From Longimicrobiales bacterium (GTDB lineage: Bacteria > Gemmatimonadota > Gemmatimonadetes > Longimicrobiales > Gaopeijiaceae), in NCBI GenBank assembly GCA_028823235.1, contig JAPKBW010000021.1, positions 1 to 52,568 on the forward strand: a stretch of 52,568 bases of DNA, written 5' to 3'. This document shows positions 42,350 to 51,559 of the stretch, piece by piece. The notes beneath the pieces are model-generated. The model saw only the letters and a list, made by a program, of their open reading frames with translations. It was not told where the DNA came from and made no database searches. Position 1 is the first letter of the stretch, and each line of letters begins with the position of its first letter. Position numbers and translations under genes: made by a program.

Positions 42350-43745
42350 TCTCGATCTCTTTGCGGGAGACGGGCCGTCCAGTTCAGGCGCCGGCAGCGA
42401 AACCCATGGGTCGGCGGATATGTCAATCGACAGGTCGGCTCCTCTCGCGGCCCGAATGCGACCTCGGACGCTCGATGAGTTCCGTGGCCAGGATCACCTT
42501 CTTGGGTCGGGGCGAGCCGTCCGAGCGATGCTCGCCTCCGGACATGTAAGCAGCATGATTCTCTGGGGACCGCCGGGTAGCGGAAAGACGACACTCGCCC
42601 GGCTCGTCGCGGCGGAATCCGGGGTCATGTTCGTGCCGTTCAGCGCGGTCACTGAAGGTGTGGCTCGAGTTCGCGAGATCATTGGCGAGGCAGGGCAGCG
42701 CCTGAAGGCCACGGGCCGACGGACGATACTCTTCTGCGACGAGATTCATCGTTTCAACAAGGCGCAACAAGACGCATTTCTACCCCATGTCGAGGCCGGG
42801 ACGATCATTCTGGTCGGGGCTACCACCGAGAATCCCTCGTTCGAGATCGTTCGCCCGCTGCTTTCTCGTGCTCCGGTATACCTGTTGGAGGCCCTTCAAC
42901 CCGACGAACTCGAATCGATTCTCCGGGATGCGCTCTCGGCTGAGCATGGTCTGGCCGACTTGGGCGTCGAAGCGTCTGATGAAGCCCTTCGCTTTATTGC
43001 CGAGGCCGCGGACGGAGACGCCCGGCGCGCCCTCGGAGTGCTGGAGGCCGCGGCCCAACTCGCAGGTGCTGGCGGTGACCTTGGAGTCGAAGCGGCTCGT
43101 GAGGCCCTGCAGCACCGCTTCGCGACGTACGACAAGAGCGGGGAAGAGCACTACAACCTCATCTCAGCCCTTCATAAGTCGATTCGGGGCAGCGACCCGG
43201 ATGCGGCGCTGTACTGGCTCGCCCGGATGATCGATGGGGGAGAGGACCCGCTGTACATCGCTCGCAGGCTTGTCCGGATGGCGGTTGAAGATATCGGCCT
43301 GGCCGATCCGGCGGCACTCACGAACGCCATTGTGGCACGGGAGGCGTACCAGTTTCTCGGATCACCGGAGGGTGAACTCGCGATTGCCCAGGCCGCGTTG
43401 TATCTCGCCACGGCACCGAAGTCGAACCGGGCCTATGCGGCGTGGAAAAGCGCGAAGAGAAGGGCTCGCGAGACTCCATCGGCCCCCGTCCCGTTCCACA
43501 TTCGAAATGCTCCGACGGGCCTCATGAAGGACCTTGGGTACGGGAAGGGCTATCAGTACGATCCGGAGTCTGAGGACGGAATTTCCGACCAGACCTACCT
43601 GCCGGAAACGCTTTCTGGGGAGCGGTATTACGAACCGGGACGCTTCGGCTTCGAGAAGACCATCCGAGAGCGTCTCAAGTGGTGGGGAGAACGGCGCGGA
43701 AGTCTCGAGATTCCGGGTGATCAGAAAGGCTCAGAGGAAGCGTGA
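42342..43745 (+). CDS. rarA: Replication-associated recombination protein A (RarA/MgsA AAA+ ATPase)
   Basis: RarA is a clamp-loader-like AAA+ ATPase acting at stalled forks. Walker A GPPGSGKT is at residues 76-83, Walker B is [10 protein letters not shown] at about 131-140, and sensor 1 lies in [15 protein letters not shown]. The MgsA C-terminal domain shows [20 protein letters not shown] and [20 protein letters not shown]. The end has [14 protein letters not shown]-type GKGY. ATG 42342 has GGAGG seven bases upstream. A ~35-residue Ser/Gly-rich lead precedes the core. Confidence 0.96.
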   Translation: MADLDLFAGDGPSSSGAGSETHGSADMSIDRSAPLAARMRPRTLDEFRGQDHLLGSGRAVRAMLASGHVSSMILWGPPGSGKTTLARLVAAESGVMFVPFSAVTEGVARVREIIGEAGQRLKATGRRTILFCDEIHRFNKAQQDAFLPHVEAGTIILVGATTENPSFEIVRPLLSRAPVYLLEALQPDELESILRDALSAEHGLADLGVEASDEALRFIAEAADGDARRALGVLEAAAQLAGAGGDLGVEAAREALQHRFATYDKSGEEHYNLISALHKSIRGSDPDAALYWLARMIDGGEDPLYIARRLVRMAVEDIGLADPAALTNAIVAREAYQFLGSPEGELAIAQAALYLATAPKSNRAYAAWKSAKRRARETPSAPVPFHIRNAPTGLMKDLGYGKGYQYDPESEDGISDQTYLPETLSGERYYEPGRFGFEKTIRERLKWWGERRGSLEIPGDQKGSEEA

Positions 43746-43831
43746 TCGCCCCTATGGACCGATGGCTTCCTTGGGTATCGTTCAGGGGTACTCCTCTCGG
43801 GAATCGGTCCTGCCTGGACCGGAGGTGAACG

Positions 43832-45133
43832 ATCCCGACGCAACTCATCGATCTTCAGACTCCTGTTGACCGGGTCGTCCTCGTCGGCGCCCCTTCACGG
43901 ACGCTGTCCCGCGATCTTGCCGATGAACATCTGCTCGAACTGGGCCGCCTCACGGACACAGCCGGTGGCGAGGTTGTTGGCGAACTCACGCAGCGCGTGC
44001 ATTCGCCGCACGCGCGTTTCTATCTAGGGGAAGGGAAGGCGAAGGAACTCAAGGCGCTTGTTGAGGAAGCCGAGGCTGACCTGGTCGTCTTCGACGAGGA
44101 GCTGAGTCCTGCCCAAGGAAAGAATCTGGAGCAGCTGATCGACGTCAGGGTGATGGATCGCTCTGAGCTGATCCTCGACATCTTTGGGACCCGTGCAAGA
44201 TCTCGAGAGGCTCGCATGCAGGTCGAGCTCGCCCAGCTTCAGTACTTACTTCCTCGTCTTAGTCGGATGTGGAAGCACCTGTCTCGGATTCGAGGCGGAA
44301 TCGGTCTCCGCGGGCCCGGTGAGACGCAGCTGGAAACCGACCGTCGGTTAATTGGGACCCGAATCGGCGAACTCCGTCGTAAGCTGAAGGCTGTAGCCAA
44401 GGCACGGGCTGTTCAGCGACAGGGACGGGAAGGCTCGTTCAGAGTTTCGCTCGTCGGGTACACAAACGCTGGGAAGTCTTCGCTGCTGCGGGCGCTGTCT
44501 GGGTCGGATATTTTCGTAGAGGATCGGCTGTTCGCGACCCTCGATTCGGCCACGCGCAGTGTCTCTCTCGGGTCGGGCCTTGAGGCACTGATCACCGACA
44601 CAGTCGGCTTCATCCGGAAGCTTCCCCACCACCTGGTTGCCTCATTTCGCTCGACCCTGGAGGAGGCTCAAGAAGCGGACGTGCTACTCCACGTCATCGA
44701 TGCCTCACACTCCGACTGGGAAGAACAGCGCGCGGTTGTGCTTGAGGTTCTCCATGACCTTGACCTCGACAAGCGTGAGAAGATCCTCGTGTTCAACAAG
44801 GTGGACCGGATCACGCATCAGGAGGAAGATGCCTTGAGCGTCCGTATTCGCTCCCTTGATCCGACGCCGGCCGTTTTCGTCTCGGCACACGATCCAGACA
44901 CGCTCGAGGCGCTCTGCGAAACACTTCGCGCCCGGGTTCGGGGGCGCATGGCGAGTGTCATCGTGACAATTCCTGTGTCCGATGGAGAGACGATCGCGAC
45001 CGTCTACCGAGAGGGCGAGGTTCGGCACCGAACGGACGAGGGGATGGAGGTTTTGTTGACTGCAAGGGTTCCGAAGAGACTCGTCGGAAGGCTGAGCGGC
45101 CGCAGCGGTATCGTTGTGGAGGAGGTGACATGA
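43832..45133 (+). CDS. hflX: GTPase HflX (start codon unresolved)
   Basis: This ribosome-associated GTPase splits stalled ribosomes. The N-terminal nucleotide-binding region (VDRVVLVGAPSRTL; LGRLTDTAGGEVVGEL) runs into YLGEGKAKELKALVEEAEAD. The linker RIRGGIGLRGPGETQLETDR precedes the GTPase G1 GYTNAGKS (about 209-216), DTVGFIRKLPHHL and NKVD. The conserved N-terminal ~55 residues have no ATG, GTG or TTG in frame. The only canonical start is GTG 43997, inside the domain. GGAGGTGA (43821-43828) is six bases before ATC 43832, listed here as the most likely beginning. Alternatively GTG 43825 joins after a one-base indel near 43842. The end overlaps the next gene by four bases. Confidence 0.85.
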   Translation: MPTQLIDLQTPVDRVVLVGAPSRTLSRDLADEHLLELGRLTDTAGGEVVGELTQRVHSPHARFYLGEGKAKELKALVEEAEADLVVFDEELSPAQGKNLEQLIDVRVMDRSELILDIFGTRARSREARMQVELAQLQYLLPRLSRMWKHLSRIRGGIGLRGPGETQLETDRRLIGTRIGELRRKLKAVAKARAVQRQGREGSFRVSLVGYTNAGKSSLLRALSGSDIFVEDRLFATLDSATRSVSLGSGLEALITDTVGFIRKLPHHLVASFRSTLEEAQEADVLLHVIDASHSDWEEQRAVVLEVLHDLDLDKREKILVFNKVDRITHQEEDALSVRIRSLDPTPAVFVSAHDPDTLEALCETLRARVRGRMASVIVTIPVSDGETIATVYREGEVRHRTDEGMEVLLTARVPKRLVGRLSGRSGIVVEEVT

Positions 45134-46032
45134 GTCTCCGCTCGGTGACCATCGTGGGGCCGGGACGCATGGGCCTCACGCTTGGCATGGCCCTCGCCCA
45201 ATCTCGCGAAGTGCGCAGTCTGACCGTCTTTGGGCGCCATCCGGAGCCGCCCGCCCACCCGCTGTTCGTGAAGGACATGGCGCGGTACGTCTTCGGAGTC
45301 GAGCCACTCGAACGGGATTCCACGGTCGTGTTGCTCGCCGTGCCTGATGCACACGTTCCGGAGGCTGCTCACGCACTGGCGGCACAGGGCCCGGCCCCAG
45401 AAGGCTGTTCGAGTTTTCACCTTTCGGGGGCGCTCCCGACGGACGTCCTGGAGCCCCTCTACCATCAGGGATACGGGATTGGGTCATTCCACCCTCTGGT
45501 CGCGGTATCCCACCCGATGACGGGGGCCGATCACATCCCCGGATCCTACGTGGCAGTCACTGGTGCTCCTGAGACCGTCCGCACGGCGCGCCTAGTTGCA
45601 GACGCCATCGGCATGTCGATGTTCGCGGTCCCGGCCTCGCGCCGAGCGCTCTATCACGCTGCCGTCGTGATGGCGAGTAGTTATCTGATTCCAATGCTCG
45701 GACTCTCGGCCCGACTGATGGAGCGAGCGGGGATCGACCCGGATGATGCGACGACAGCGCTCATCCCGCTTGTACGCAGCACCCTAGCGAGCGTTGAGGA
45801 ACACGGGTTTCCGGACTCGTTGCGGGGGCCGATCGCGAGAGGGGACCTCGAGACCACTGCGCTGCATCTGCGCGCGCTCGACGCTGGGGACCAACACTTA
45901 TATGCGCTCGTCGGATCCGAAGTGTTGCGAATCGGAGCCGATGGGCTGGATCCTCGGATCGTCGAGGAGATGAAAGAAATGTTCGACCGGTATGTCGGAC
46001 TCGAGACCACACGTATCGGGACAGGGGAGTGA
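45130..46032 (+). CDS. Rossmann-fold protein with DUF2520 domain
   Basis: The N-terminal half is an NAD(P)-binding fold ([20 protein letters not shown]). The C-terminal half is DUF2520, with [41 protein letters not shown] and [20 protein letters not shown]. Family members resemble 6-phosphogluconate or pantoate dehydrogenases, but the substrate is unknown. The 300 residues fit. It overlaps hflX and abuts pdxJ. Confidence 0.85.
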   Translation: MSLRSVTIVGPGRMGLTLGMALAQSREVRSLTVFGRHPEPPAHPLFVKDMARYVFGVEPLERDSTVVLLAVPDAHVPEAAHALAAQGPAPEGCSSFHLSGALPTDVLEPLYHQGYGIGSFHPLVAVSHPMTGADHIPGSYVAVTGAPETVRTARLVADAIGMSMFAVPASRRALYHAAVVMASSYLIPMLGLSARLMERAGIDPDDATTALIPLVRSTLASVEEHGFPDSLRGPIARGDLETTALHLRALDAGDQHLYALVGSEVLRIGADGLDPRIVEEMKEMFDRYVGLETTRIGTGE

Positions 46033-46033
46033 T

Positions 46034-46762
46034 ATGCGGCTCTACGTGAACATTGATCATGTCGCCACGGTGCGGCAGGCTCGGATGACTGATGAGCCCG
46101 ATCCGGTGCGGGCGGCAGTACTGGCCGAACTGGGGGGCGCGGACGGGATTACCGTCCACCTCAGGGAGGACCGCCGGCATATCCAGGACCGTGATGTTCG
46201 TGTCCTCATGGAGACCGCCAGAACGGCAGTCAATCTCGAGCTAGCGGCGAGCTCGGAAATCTTGGCGCTCGCTTGTGAGTGGCGCCCGATGCAGGCCACG
46301 CTCGTCCCCGAAAAGCGTCAGGAAGTGACGACAGAAGGAGGCCTTGCCCTTTCCCACGACGCGCAACGAAGCACGACGGGAGAGGCGCTGAGGCAACTGT
46401 CCGACGCCGGCGTCCGAACATCACTGTTCATTGATCCGGAGGAGGCCGCCATTCAGGTCTCTGTCGATCTCGGAGCTGATGCGATCGAGCTGCACACCGG
46501 GGAGTACGCGAACGCCAGCGGCGAGGAACGAGTGTGTCAGCTGCGGCGCCTGGAGCATGCGGCCGAGTGCGCGCGGGCTGCGGGCTTGGGAGTGCACGCT
46601 GGTCACGGCCTGACCTACGAGAACGTCGCCCCGGTTGCCGCAATTTCGGCGCTGGAAGAACTCAACATCGGACATAGCGTCGTGTCTCGAGCGGTCTTTA
46701 CCGGAATGGAGGCGGCAGTGCGTGACATGGCCGCGATCCTGACGCGGGCACGCGTGGAATGA
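46034..46762 (+). CDS. pdxJ: Pyridoxine 5'-phosphate synthase
   Basis: PdxJ condenses 1-deoxyxylulose-5-phosphate and 3-amino-2-oxopropyl phosphate to make pyridoxine phosphate. The 242-residue TIM barrel starts [20 protein letters not shown]. It shows [51 protein letters not shown] and [13 protein letters not shown] 46034 was chosen because the family begins there. PLP-dependent enzymes elsewhere in the window would use its product. pdxJ overlaps the next gene by four bases. Confidence 0.97.
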   Translation: MRLYVNIDHVATVRQARMTDEPDPVRAAVLAELGGADGITVHLREDRRHIQDRDVRVLMETARTAVNLELAASSEILALACEWRPMQATLVPEKRQEVTTEGGLALSHDAQRSTTGEALRQLSDAGVRTSLFIDPEEAAIQVSVDLGADAIELHTGEYANASGEERVCQLRRLEHAAECARAAGLGVHAGHGLTYENVAPVAAISALEELNIGHSVVSRAVFTGMEAAVRDMAAILTRARVE

Positions 46763-47832
46763 AGACGTGGGCCAAGGCCATCATCGGGATCACGGTCACC
46801 GTTTTTGCGCTCTGTTGGGTCCTGCGGGACGTGGACTTCACTGAGGTCCTTTCGCAGATCGCACAGGGCAATTTTCTGTTGCTCGCGGCATCCGTATTCG
46901 TGGCGACCTTTGGCTTCTTTATTCGTGCCCTTCGCTGGAAGGTCCTGCTCACTCCGATAAAAGCCGATACCCGACTCCGTTCACGGTTTGCAGGGGTCTC
47001 GATCGGTTTCATGGCGAACAACCTCCTTCCGGGACGTGCTGGGGAGCTGGCTCGCCCGCTGGCATTTAGCAAAATGGAACCCGTCAGCGTGACGGCAGCC
47101 TTCGGTTCGCTCGTCGTAGAGCGCTTCATGGACGGCGTCGTGTTGCTTCTGTTTCTGGTTATCCCGCTCCTGTTGCCGAGCTTCCCTGCGACCGATGCTC
47201 TCACCACGGGCTACGGCCTGTCTCTGTTCAATTTCGCGATTGCGCTTGTACTCGGCGTGCTCGCGGTGCTCGTGATCATGGCTGCGTTACCGAAGGTATT
47301 CATGCGGATCGCGGAGGCGGTGACGTCATTCGTCCCGCAGCCCACTGCCGGGAAGATCACGTCGTGGCTTCGTGGTCTACTGGAGTCGATCACGATCATG
47401 CGCGAGCCCAAGCTGCTCATCGCGGGCTTCGCGTGGTCGCTGTTCTTCTGGACGTGGCACGGTCTGTCCTTCTGGCTCGGCATGCTCGCTTTCGGAATCG
47501 ATACCGGCTGGGTTTCAGCGATCTTTACTGAGGCGGTGGTCGGATTTGCGGTGGCTTTGCCGGCGGCACCCGGTTTCTTCGGCACCTTCCATGCTGGCGT
47601 GAGCTTTGCGCTAACGACTGTTTACGGGGTGCCGGACCCGCAGGCTCTGGCTTTCGCGTTTGCGTATCACTTCGGCGGCTGGATTCCCATCACTGCCATC
47701 GGTTTGTGGTACACCTGGAAACTTGGCTTGTCACTGGGCGAGGTCGGTGGAGGTGGCGGCACCGAGGACGGTGTCAGCCCTCAGGGTGACGCTGCTCAGC
47801 CGTCCGTTGGTGTAGAAGAACACACACGCTGA
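46759..47832 (+). CDS. Lysylphosphatidylglycerol synthase TM-region/UPF0104-type membrane protein
   Basis: This 357-residue polytopic protein has about eight spans and the family hallmarks [54 protein letters not shown] and [19 protein letters not shown]. Such proteins are the flippase-like halves of MprF, here without a synthase domain. The transported lipid is unknown. A Gly-rich soluble tail ([18 protein letters not shown]) ends the protein. ATGA overlap with pdxJ and a TGATG overlap with ispE place it in the run. Confidence 0.87.
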   Translation: MKTWAKAIIGITVTVFALCWVLRDVDFTEVLSQIAQGNFLLLAASVFVATFGFFIRALRWKVLLTPIKADTRLRSRFAGVSIGFMANNLLPGRAGELARPLAFSKMEPVSVTAAFGSLVVERFMDGVVLLLFLVIPLLLPSFPATDALTTGYGLSLFNFAIALVLGVLAVLVIMAALPKVFMRIAEAVTSFVPQPTAGKITSWLRGLLESITIMREPKLLIAGFAWSLFFWTWHGLSFWLGMLAFGIDTGWVSAIFTEAVVGFAVALPAAPGFFGTFHAGVSFALTTVYGVPDPQALAFAFAYHFGGWIPITAIGLWYTWKLGLSLGEVGGGGGTEDGVSPQGDAAQPSVGVEEHTR

Positions 47833-48719
47833 TGACCGCGCGGCGCTCTGCGAGCACGCTTGCTCCCGCGAAGATCAACCTCTTTCTGCGCGTCTTGCAC
47901 CGGAGACCGGACGGGTATCGGGAGCTTGAGACGTTGTTCCAGGCAGTGTCTCTCTACGATCGGGTACGGGTGCACCTTGAGCCCGCGGGTACTTCTTCCA
48001 TCCGCCTCGAGGTTGTCGGCGCCGATCTTGGGCCGAACCGTGACAATCTGGCCTGGCGCGCTGCCCAGTCGTTTCTCTCCAGCTTCGCGATGTCCGCCCG
48101 AGTCGAGATCGAACTCGAGAAGCATATTCCTGCCGGTGCTGGACTGGGAGGGGGCTCATCCGACGCTGCCGCCGTCCTGAGGTGCATGGCTGCGCTCACC
48201 GGGGTTTCCGACGACAACGCACTTCACCGTGTGGGGACTCGCCTCGGTTCGGATGTCCCGTTCTTCTTGGGAGCGCCTCTGGCAATCGGTCGGGGGAGGG
48301 GGGAGGAGTTGACTGAAGTGAGTGCGCTCCCGCGGAGACCAGTGGTACTGGCGCTGCCACCCGTGCATCAGCCCACGGTGGAGGCCTTCAGAATGCTCCC
48401 TGAAGAAGACGTCCACGGAGGCACCCGCGTCGTGCCCCTCCGCGAGGACCTCAACTGGGATCAGGTCGACGAGTGGTCCGAGAACGACTTCGAGGCCGCG
48501 GTGGTCGATCTTCACACTGAGGTCCAAGACTCGCTCGACGCCCTCGTTGACGCCGGCGCGGACGTGGCTGGCTTGTCGGGCAGCGGAAGTGCCTGCTTCG
48601 GTTGTTTCGATTCGGATGAGGTCGCGTCCGCGGTCGCAACGACTCTTTCTGCACGTCTCGGGTGGCGGTTCGTCGCTGTCTCGACAGAGTCTTCGCTCCC
48701 GACGATCACGGAGAGCTGA
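47832..48719 (+). CDS. ispE: 4-diphosphocytidyl-2-C-methyl-D-erythritol kinase
   Basis: This GHMP kinase performs the fourth step of the MEP isoprenoid pathway, whose products feed menaquinone and undecaprenyl phosphate. Its N-terminal signature is APAKINLFLRVLHRRPDGYR. The ATP loop is PAGAGLGGGSSDAAAVL, with DVPFFLGAPLAIGRGRGEEL and the C-terminal AGLSGSGSACFGCF. The 295-residue length fits. Its ATG overlaps the upstream stop by one base, and it is followed 45 bases later by tRNA-Gln. Confidence 0.96.
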   Translation: MTARRSASTLAPAKINLFLRVLHRRPDGYRELETLFQAVSLYDRVRVHLEPAGTSSIRLEVVGADLGPNRDNLAWRAAQSFLSSFAMSARVEIELEKHIPAGAGLGGGSSDAAAVLRCMAALTGVSDDNALHRVGTRLGSDVPFFLGAPLAIGRGRGEELTEVSALPRRPVVLALPPVHQPTVEAFRMLPEEDVHGGTRVVPLREDLNWDQVDEWSENDFEAAVVDLHTEVQDSLDALVDAGADVAGLSGSGSACFGCFDSDEVASAVATTLSARLGWRFVAVSTESSLPTITES

Positions 48720-48764
48720 CAGGGGGTTGAACCGCCGACCCTCTCTCCGGTAACATTCCGGCAC

Positions 48765-48835
48765 TGGCCCGTCGTCCAATGGCAGGACACCGCTCTTTGG
48801 CAGCGGTAATGATGGTTCGAATCCATCCGGGCCAA
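48765..48835 (+). tRNA. tRNA-Gln (anticodon TTG)
   Basis: Acceptor arms TGGCCCG (48765-48771) and CGGGCCA (48828-48834) pair fully. The D-arm, an anticodon stem CCGCT/AGCGG around CTTTGGC, and a T-arm GGTTCGAATCC are all present. The anticodon is TTG at 48797-48799. The base after the acceptor stem is A, then TTT, so the 3' CCA is not encoded. It decodes CAA and, with wobble, CAG. Confidence 0.95.
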
Positions 48836-48883
48836 TTTCGAGCGCCGTGCCACACGCGATGTGGTGTGGATAGCTTAAAGGAA

Positions 48884-49172
48884 GTGACAAGGCTCAGGTT
48901 CAGGGCAGAAACGCTTCGGCTTGAGGTCTCTGTCGTCCGGACGGACCGGGGGATGCTCAGTCCTGTCGAGAGCTTTCTCGGGCTGAGTACGCCTCCACCG
49001 CCGCTGACCCTGTTCGTGGGAGGAAGCAGCGCCTGATGGACTAGGTCACGCCTTCCACTGCCCCGATCTCGACCTCCCGCCGCTGAAGGATGGGCGATAT
49101 AAGATCCGGCTCGTATTGCGAACCGCAGATCTCTCCGATGCGGTCTCCTCCCTCGATTTCGAAGTCAAGCGG
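48884..49172 (+). pseudogene. Decayed coding fragment between tRNA-Gln and prs
   Basis: Two reading frames continue each other across ~289 bases. Frame A runs from GTG 48884 for 50 codons (TRLRFRAETLRLEVSVVRTD) to a TGA at 49036. Frame B begins in another phase near 49008 and reads FHCPDLDLPPLKDGRYKIRL, then VLRTADLSDAVSSLDFEVKR at ~49172. It has no start, and its open frame runs on without a stop into prs. The second part looks like a small beta-sandwich ending as in GWxTD-type or Ig-like proteins. This resembles a truncated, frameshifted gene. The remaining ~90 bases before prs show no feature. Confidence 0.35.
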
Positions 49173-49261
49173 AATCCGTTGACCGTCTTGAGGGTCCTCT
49201 CTAGCTTTTTGTGCTGTCTCGTCGCGCGCCACTGGCACTTCCCACCCCACCCCCCATCGGA

Positions 49262-50227
49262 ATGGACGACACTTACAGACGGGGTCCGCTACTTCTGCTG
49301 GCCGGCCGAGCAAATCGTCCACTCGCCGCCGAAATCGGGGAGATCATCGGGGAGTCACCAGACGCCGCGACGATCAAGCAGTTCGCGGATGGCGAGATCT
49401 TCGCTCGGATCGATCGAAATGCGAGAGGACGGGACGTCTACATCGTGCAGACGACGAGCGCACCCGCCGACAACATCATGGAGCTTCTGCTTCTGATGGA
49501 TGCGGCACGCAGGGCATCCGCTGCACGCGTGACGGCGGTCATCCCCTATTTCGGGTACGGACGTCAGGATCGTAAAGATCAACCCCGTGTCGCGATCGGT
49601 GCAAAGCTTGTCGCCAACCTCATCGTCGCGGCTGGTGCTGACCGAGTCATCTCGATCGACTTCCATCAGCATCAGATCCAGGGTTTCTTCGACATCCCTG
49701 TCGATCATCTGTACGCTGCGCCCGTCATCACCCGCTACTTCCGGAATCTTGGGCTCGAAAATCTCGTGGTGGTCGCGCCAGATGTGGGCTCCGCGAAGAT
49801 GGCGAGGGGTTACGGCAAGCGACTGGGAGCGAGCTTCGCGATCATCGACAAGCGACGCACTGAGGCGAATACGTCGGAAGTGTTGAATGTCGTCGGTGAC
49901 GTGGAAGGCCGGAATTGCCTCCTCGTTGACGACATGGTCGATACGGCGGGGACGCTGGCCAACGCGGTGGTGGCATTGAAGGAGCGCGGCGCGAAGACGG
50001 TGTATGCTGCCGCGACACACGCAGTGTTCTCAGAGCCCGCTGTGGAGCGCCTGAGTGCATCTCCACTCGAGGAGATGGTGGTTACGAACACGATTGCGAT
50101 CCCGAAAGAGAAGCAGTTCAGCAACCTTAGGATCCTGTCTGTAGCGGATTTATTGGCGAAAGCAATCGATCACGTGCATTCGAACGAGTCCGTGAGTGAG
50201 CTCTTTGAGATGCTGCCGGATGACTGA
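49262..50227 (+). CDS. prs: Ribose-phosphate pyrophosphokinase
   Basis: PRPP synthetase makes phosphoribosyl pyrophosphate for purine, pyrimidine and NAD synthesis, including the purD pathway in this window. The 321-residue protein shows LLLLAGRANRPLAAEIGEII, RNARGRDVYIVQTTSAPADN, IPYFGYGRQDRK, IDFHQHQIQGFFDIPVDHLY and the PRPP loop LLVDDMVDTAGTLANAV. The frame is open upstream, but ATG 49262 begins at the family N-terminus. It has no strong SD visible; the ~50-base spacer to rplY holds a 7-base direct repeat CCCTGGG. Confidence 0.96.
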   Translation: MDDTYRRGPLLLLAGRANRPLAAEIGEIIGESPDAATIKQFADGEIFARIDRNARGRDVYIVQTTSAPADNIMELLLLMDAARRASAARVTAVIPYFGYGRQDRKDQPRVAIGAKLVANLIVAAGADRVISIDFHQHQIQGFFDIPVDHLYAAPVITRYFRNLGLENLVVVAPDVGSAKMARGYGKRLGASFAIIDKRRTEANTSEVLNVVGDVEGRNCLLVDDMVDTAGTLANAVVALKERGAKTVYAAATHAVFSEPAVERLSASPLEEMVVTNTIAIPKEKQFSNLRILSVADLLAKAIDHVHSNESVSELFEMLPDD

Positions 50228-50278
50228 GGGAAAGGGCCCTGGGAGACCCTGGGGGCCGACTAATCAGAGGAACATATT

Positions 50279-50926
50279 ATGGCGAACGAAGCGACACTGA
50301 AGGCTGAAGCTAGAGTCGGTACCGGCAAGGGCGTTGCGCGGAAGCTCCGTGCGATCGGAAAACTTCCTGCCGTCGTGTACGGCGGTGACACCGCCGTACT
50401 CCACCTCTCTCTCGACACCCACGACGCAGAGCTCCTGTTTCACCGGATCTCCGTGGACAACACGATTATCGACATCGAAGTCGATAGCGAGAAGGAGCCG
50501 ATTCCCACACTGGTGCGAGACATTCAGACGCATCCCTGGAAGGCATCTCTCCTTCATGTCGACTTCCTGCGCATTCAAAAGGGTGTCGCGATCGAAGTGG
50601 ACATCCCGCTTTACTTGATCGGGATCCCGACAGGCGTCTCCGTTGAGGGCGGCGTCATTGAGCAGATCGTGCACGATCTGTCTGTTCGCTGCATCCCGTC
50701 GAAGATCCCTGAGTCCATCGAGGTGGACGTCTCGGAACTGGCGCTCGGCGGCGTTATGCACGTTTCGGATCTGACCCTCGGTGAGGGCGTCGAGGCGATG
50801 ATGGCACCGGGACAGACGATCTGTATGGTCTCGCAGCCCAGAGCTGAGGTAGTGAAGGAGACTACCGAGGACGAAGAGGGTGTCGTGGTCGAAGAAAGTG
50901 TTGAGGGTGGTGACGACGCGTCCTGA
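50279..50926 (+). CDS. rplY: 50S ribosomal protein L25, long Ctc form
   Basis: This 215-residue protein binds 5S rRNA. The L25 domain starts LKAEARVGTGKGVARKLRAI, and the C-terminal CTC/TL5 domain follows (FLRIQKGVAIEVDIPLYLIG). An acidic tail ends VVVEESVEGGDDAS. GAGGAAC precedes ATG 50279. It lies between prs and pth, an order common in many bacteria, consistent with a housekeeping operon. Confidence 0.95.
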   Translation: MANEATLKAEARVGTGKGVARKLRAIGKLPAVVYGGDTAVLHLSLDTHDAELLFHRISVDNTIIDIEVDSEKEPIPTLVRDIQTHPWKASLLHVDFLRIQKGVAIEVDIPLYLIGIPTGVSVEGGVIEQIVHDLSVRCIPSKIPESIEVDVSELALGGVMHVSDLTLGEGVEAMMAPGQTICMVSQPRAEVVKETTEDEEGVVVEESVEGGDDAS

Positions 50927-50950
50927 TTCGCTAGCTGATCAGGCTGTCGA

Positions 50951-51514
50951 GTGAAGGTTGTACTCGGGCTCGGGAACCCCGGGCCCGACTACGACTCCAC
51001 TCGACACAACGTGGGCTGGTGGGTCGTGGATCGGTTGGCGTATGACTGGGATTTTGGGCCCTTCCAGAGGAGTGGAAAAGCCCACATAAGTGAAGGAGTC
51101 GTGGAAGGGTGCGAGGTTCGGCTCATGAAGCCTACGACGTACATGAACAGAAGTGGCCTCGCGGTGCGGTCGCTACGTGAACTCGACGGGTTCGATCCAG
51201 CGGAGGACCTCCTCCTTGTCGTCGATGACGCCGCGCTCGACGTGGGTCGCGTCCGCTTTCGACCTGAGGGCGGGGCGGGGGGACACAACGGATTGAAGTC
51301 GGTCTCGGGCGCGCTGCAGTCGAACGGTTATGCGCGACTCCGAGTCGGGGTCGGGAAGAAGCCGGACGGCGAAGACCTCGCCGAATGGGTTCTCGGACCG
51401 ATGCCGAAAGAGGAGGAGGATACTGTAGTGGGATTACTCCCGGAGCTGACTGAGGCCGTCGAGGCCTGGGTCGCTGAGGGAGTCGAGGCGGTGATGAACC
51501 GCTTCAATCGATAA
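50951..51514 (+). CDS. pth: Peptidyl-tRNA hydrolase
   Basis: Pth releases peptides from peptidyl-tRNA dropped by stalled ribosomes. The 187-residue protein has VVLGLGNPGPDYDSTRHNVG with the catalytic His, LMKPTTYMNRSGLAVRSL, VVDDAALDVG and GGAGGHNGLKSVSGALQS. GTG 50951 is the family start. It follows rplY by 24 bases and precedes the pyrophosphatase by 45. With hflX, this window carries two ribosome-rescue factors. Confidence 0.96.
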   Translation: MKVVLGLGNPGPDYDSTRHNVGWWVVDRLAYDWDFGPFQRSGKAHISEGVVEGCEVRLMKPTTYMNRSGLAVRSLRELDGFDPAEDLLLVVDDAALDVGRVRFRPEGGAGGHNGLKSVSGALQSNGYARLRVGVGKKPDGEDLAEWVLGPMPKEEEDTVVGLLPELTEAVEAWVAEGVEAVMNRFNR

Positions 51515-51559
51515 GACGAACACACTCAGCGCACGACGAACCAGAGGAAAGACAATTCG

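Noticed and set aside
48779-49036. Open frame starting inside the tRNA-Gln gene
   Set aside because: The first codons lie in the tRNA; only the part from GTG 48884 could be coding, and that is listed as a decayed fragment.
50228-50278. CCCTGGG direct repeat before rplY as a regulatory leader
   Set aside because: Only seven bases repeated over a 51-base spacer; could be chance in GC-rich DNA.
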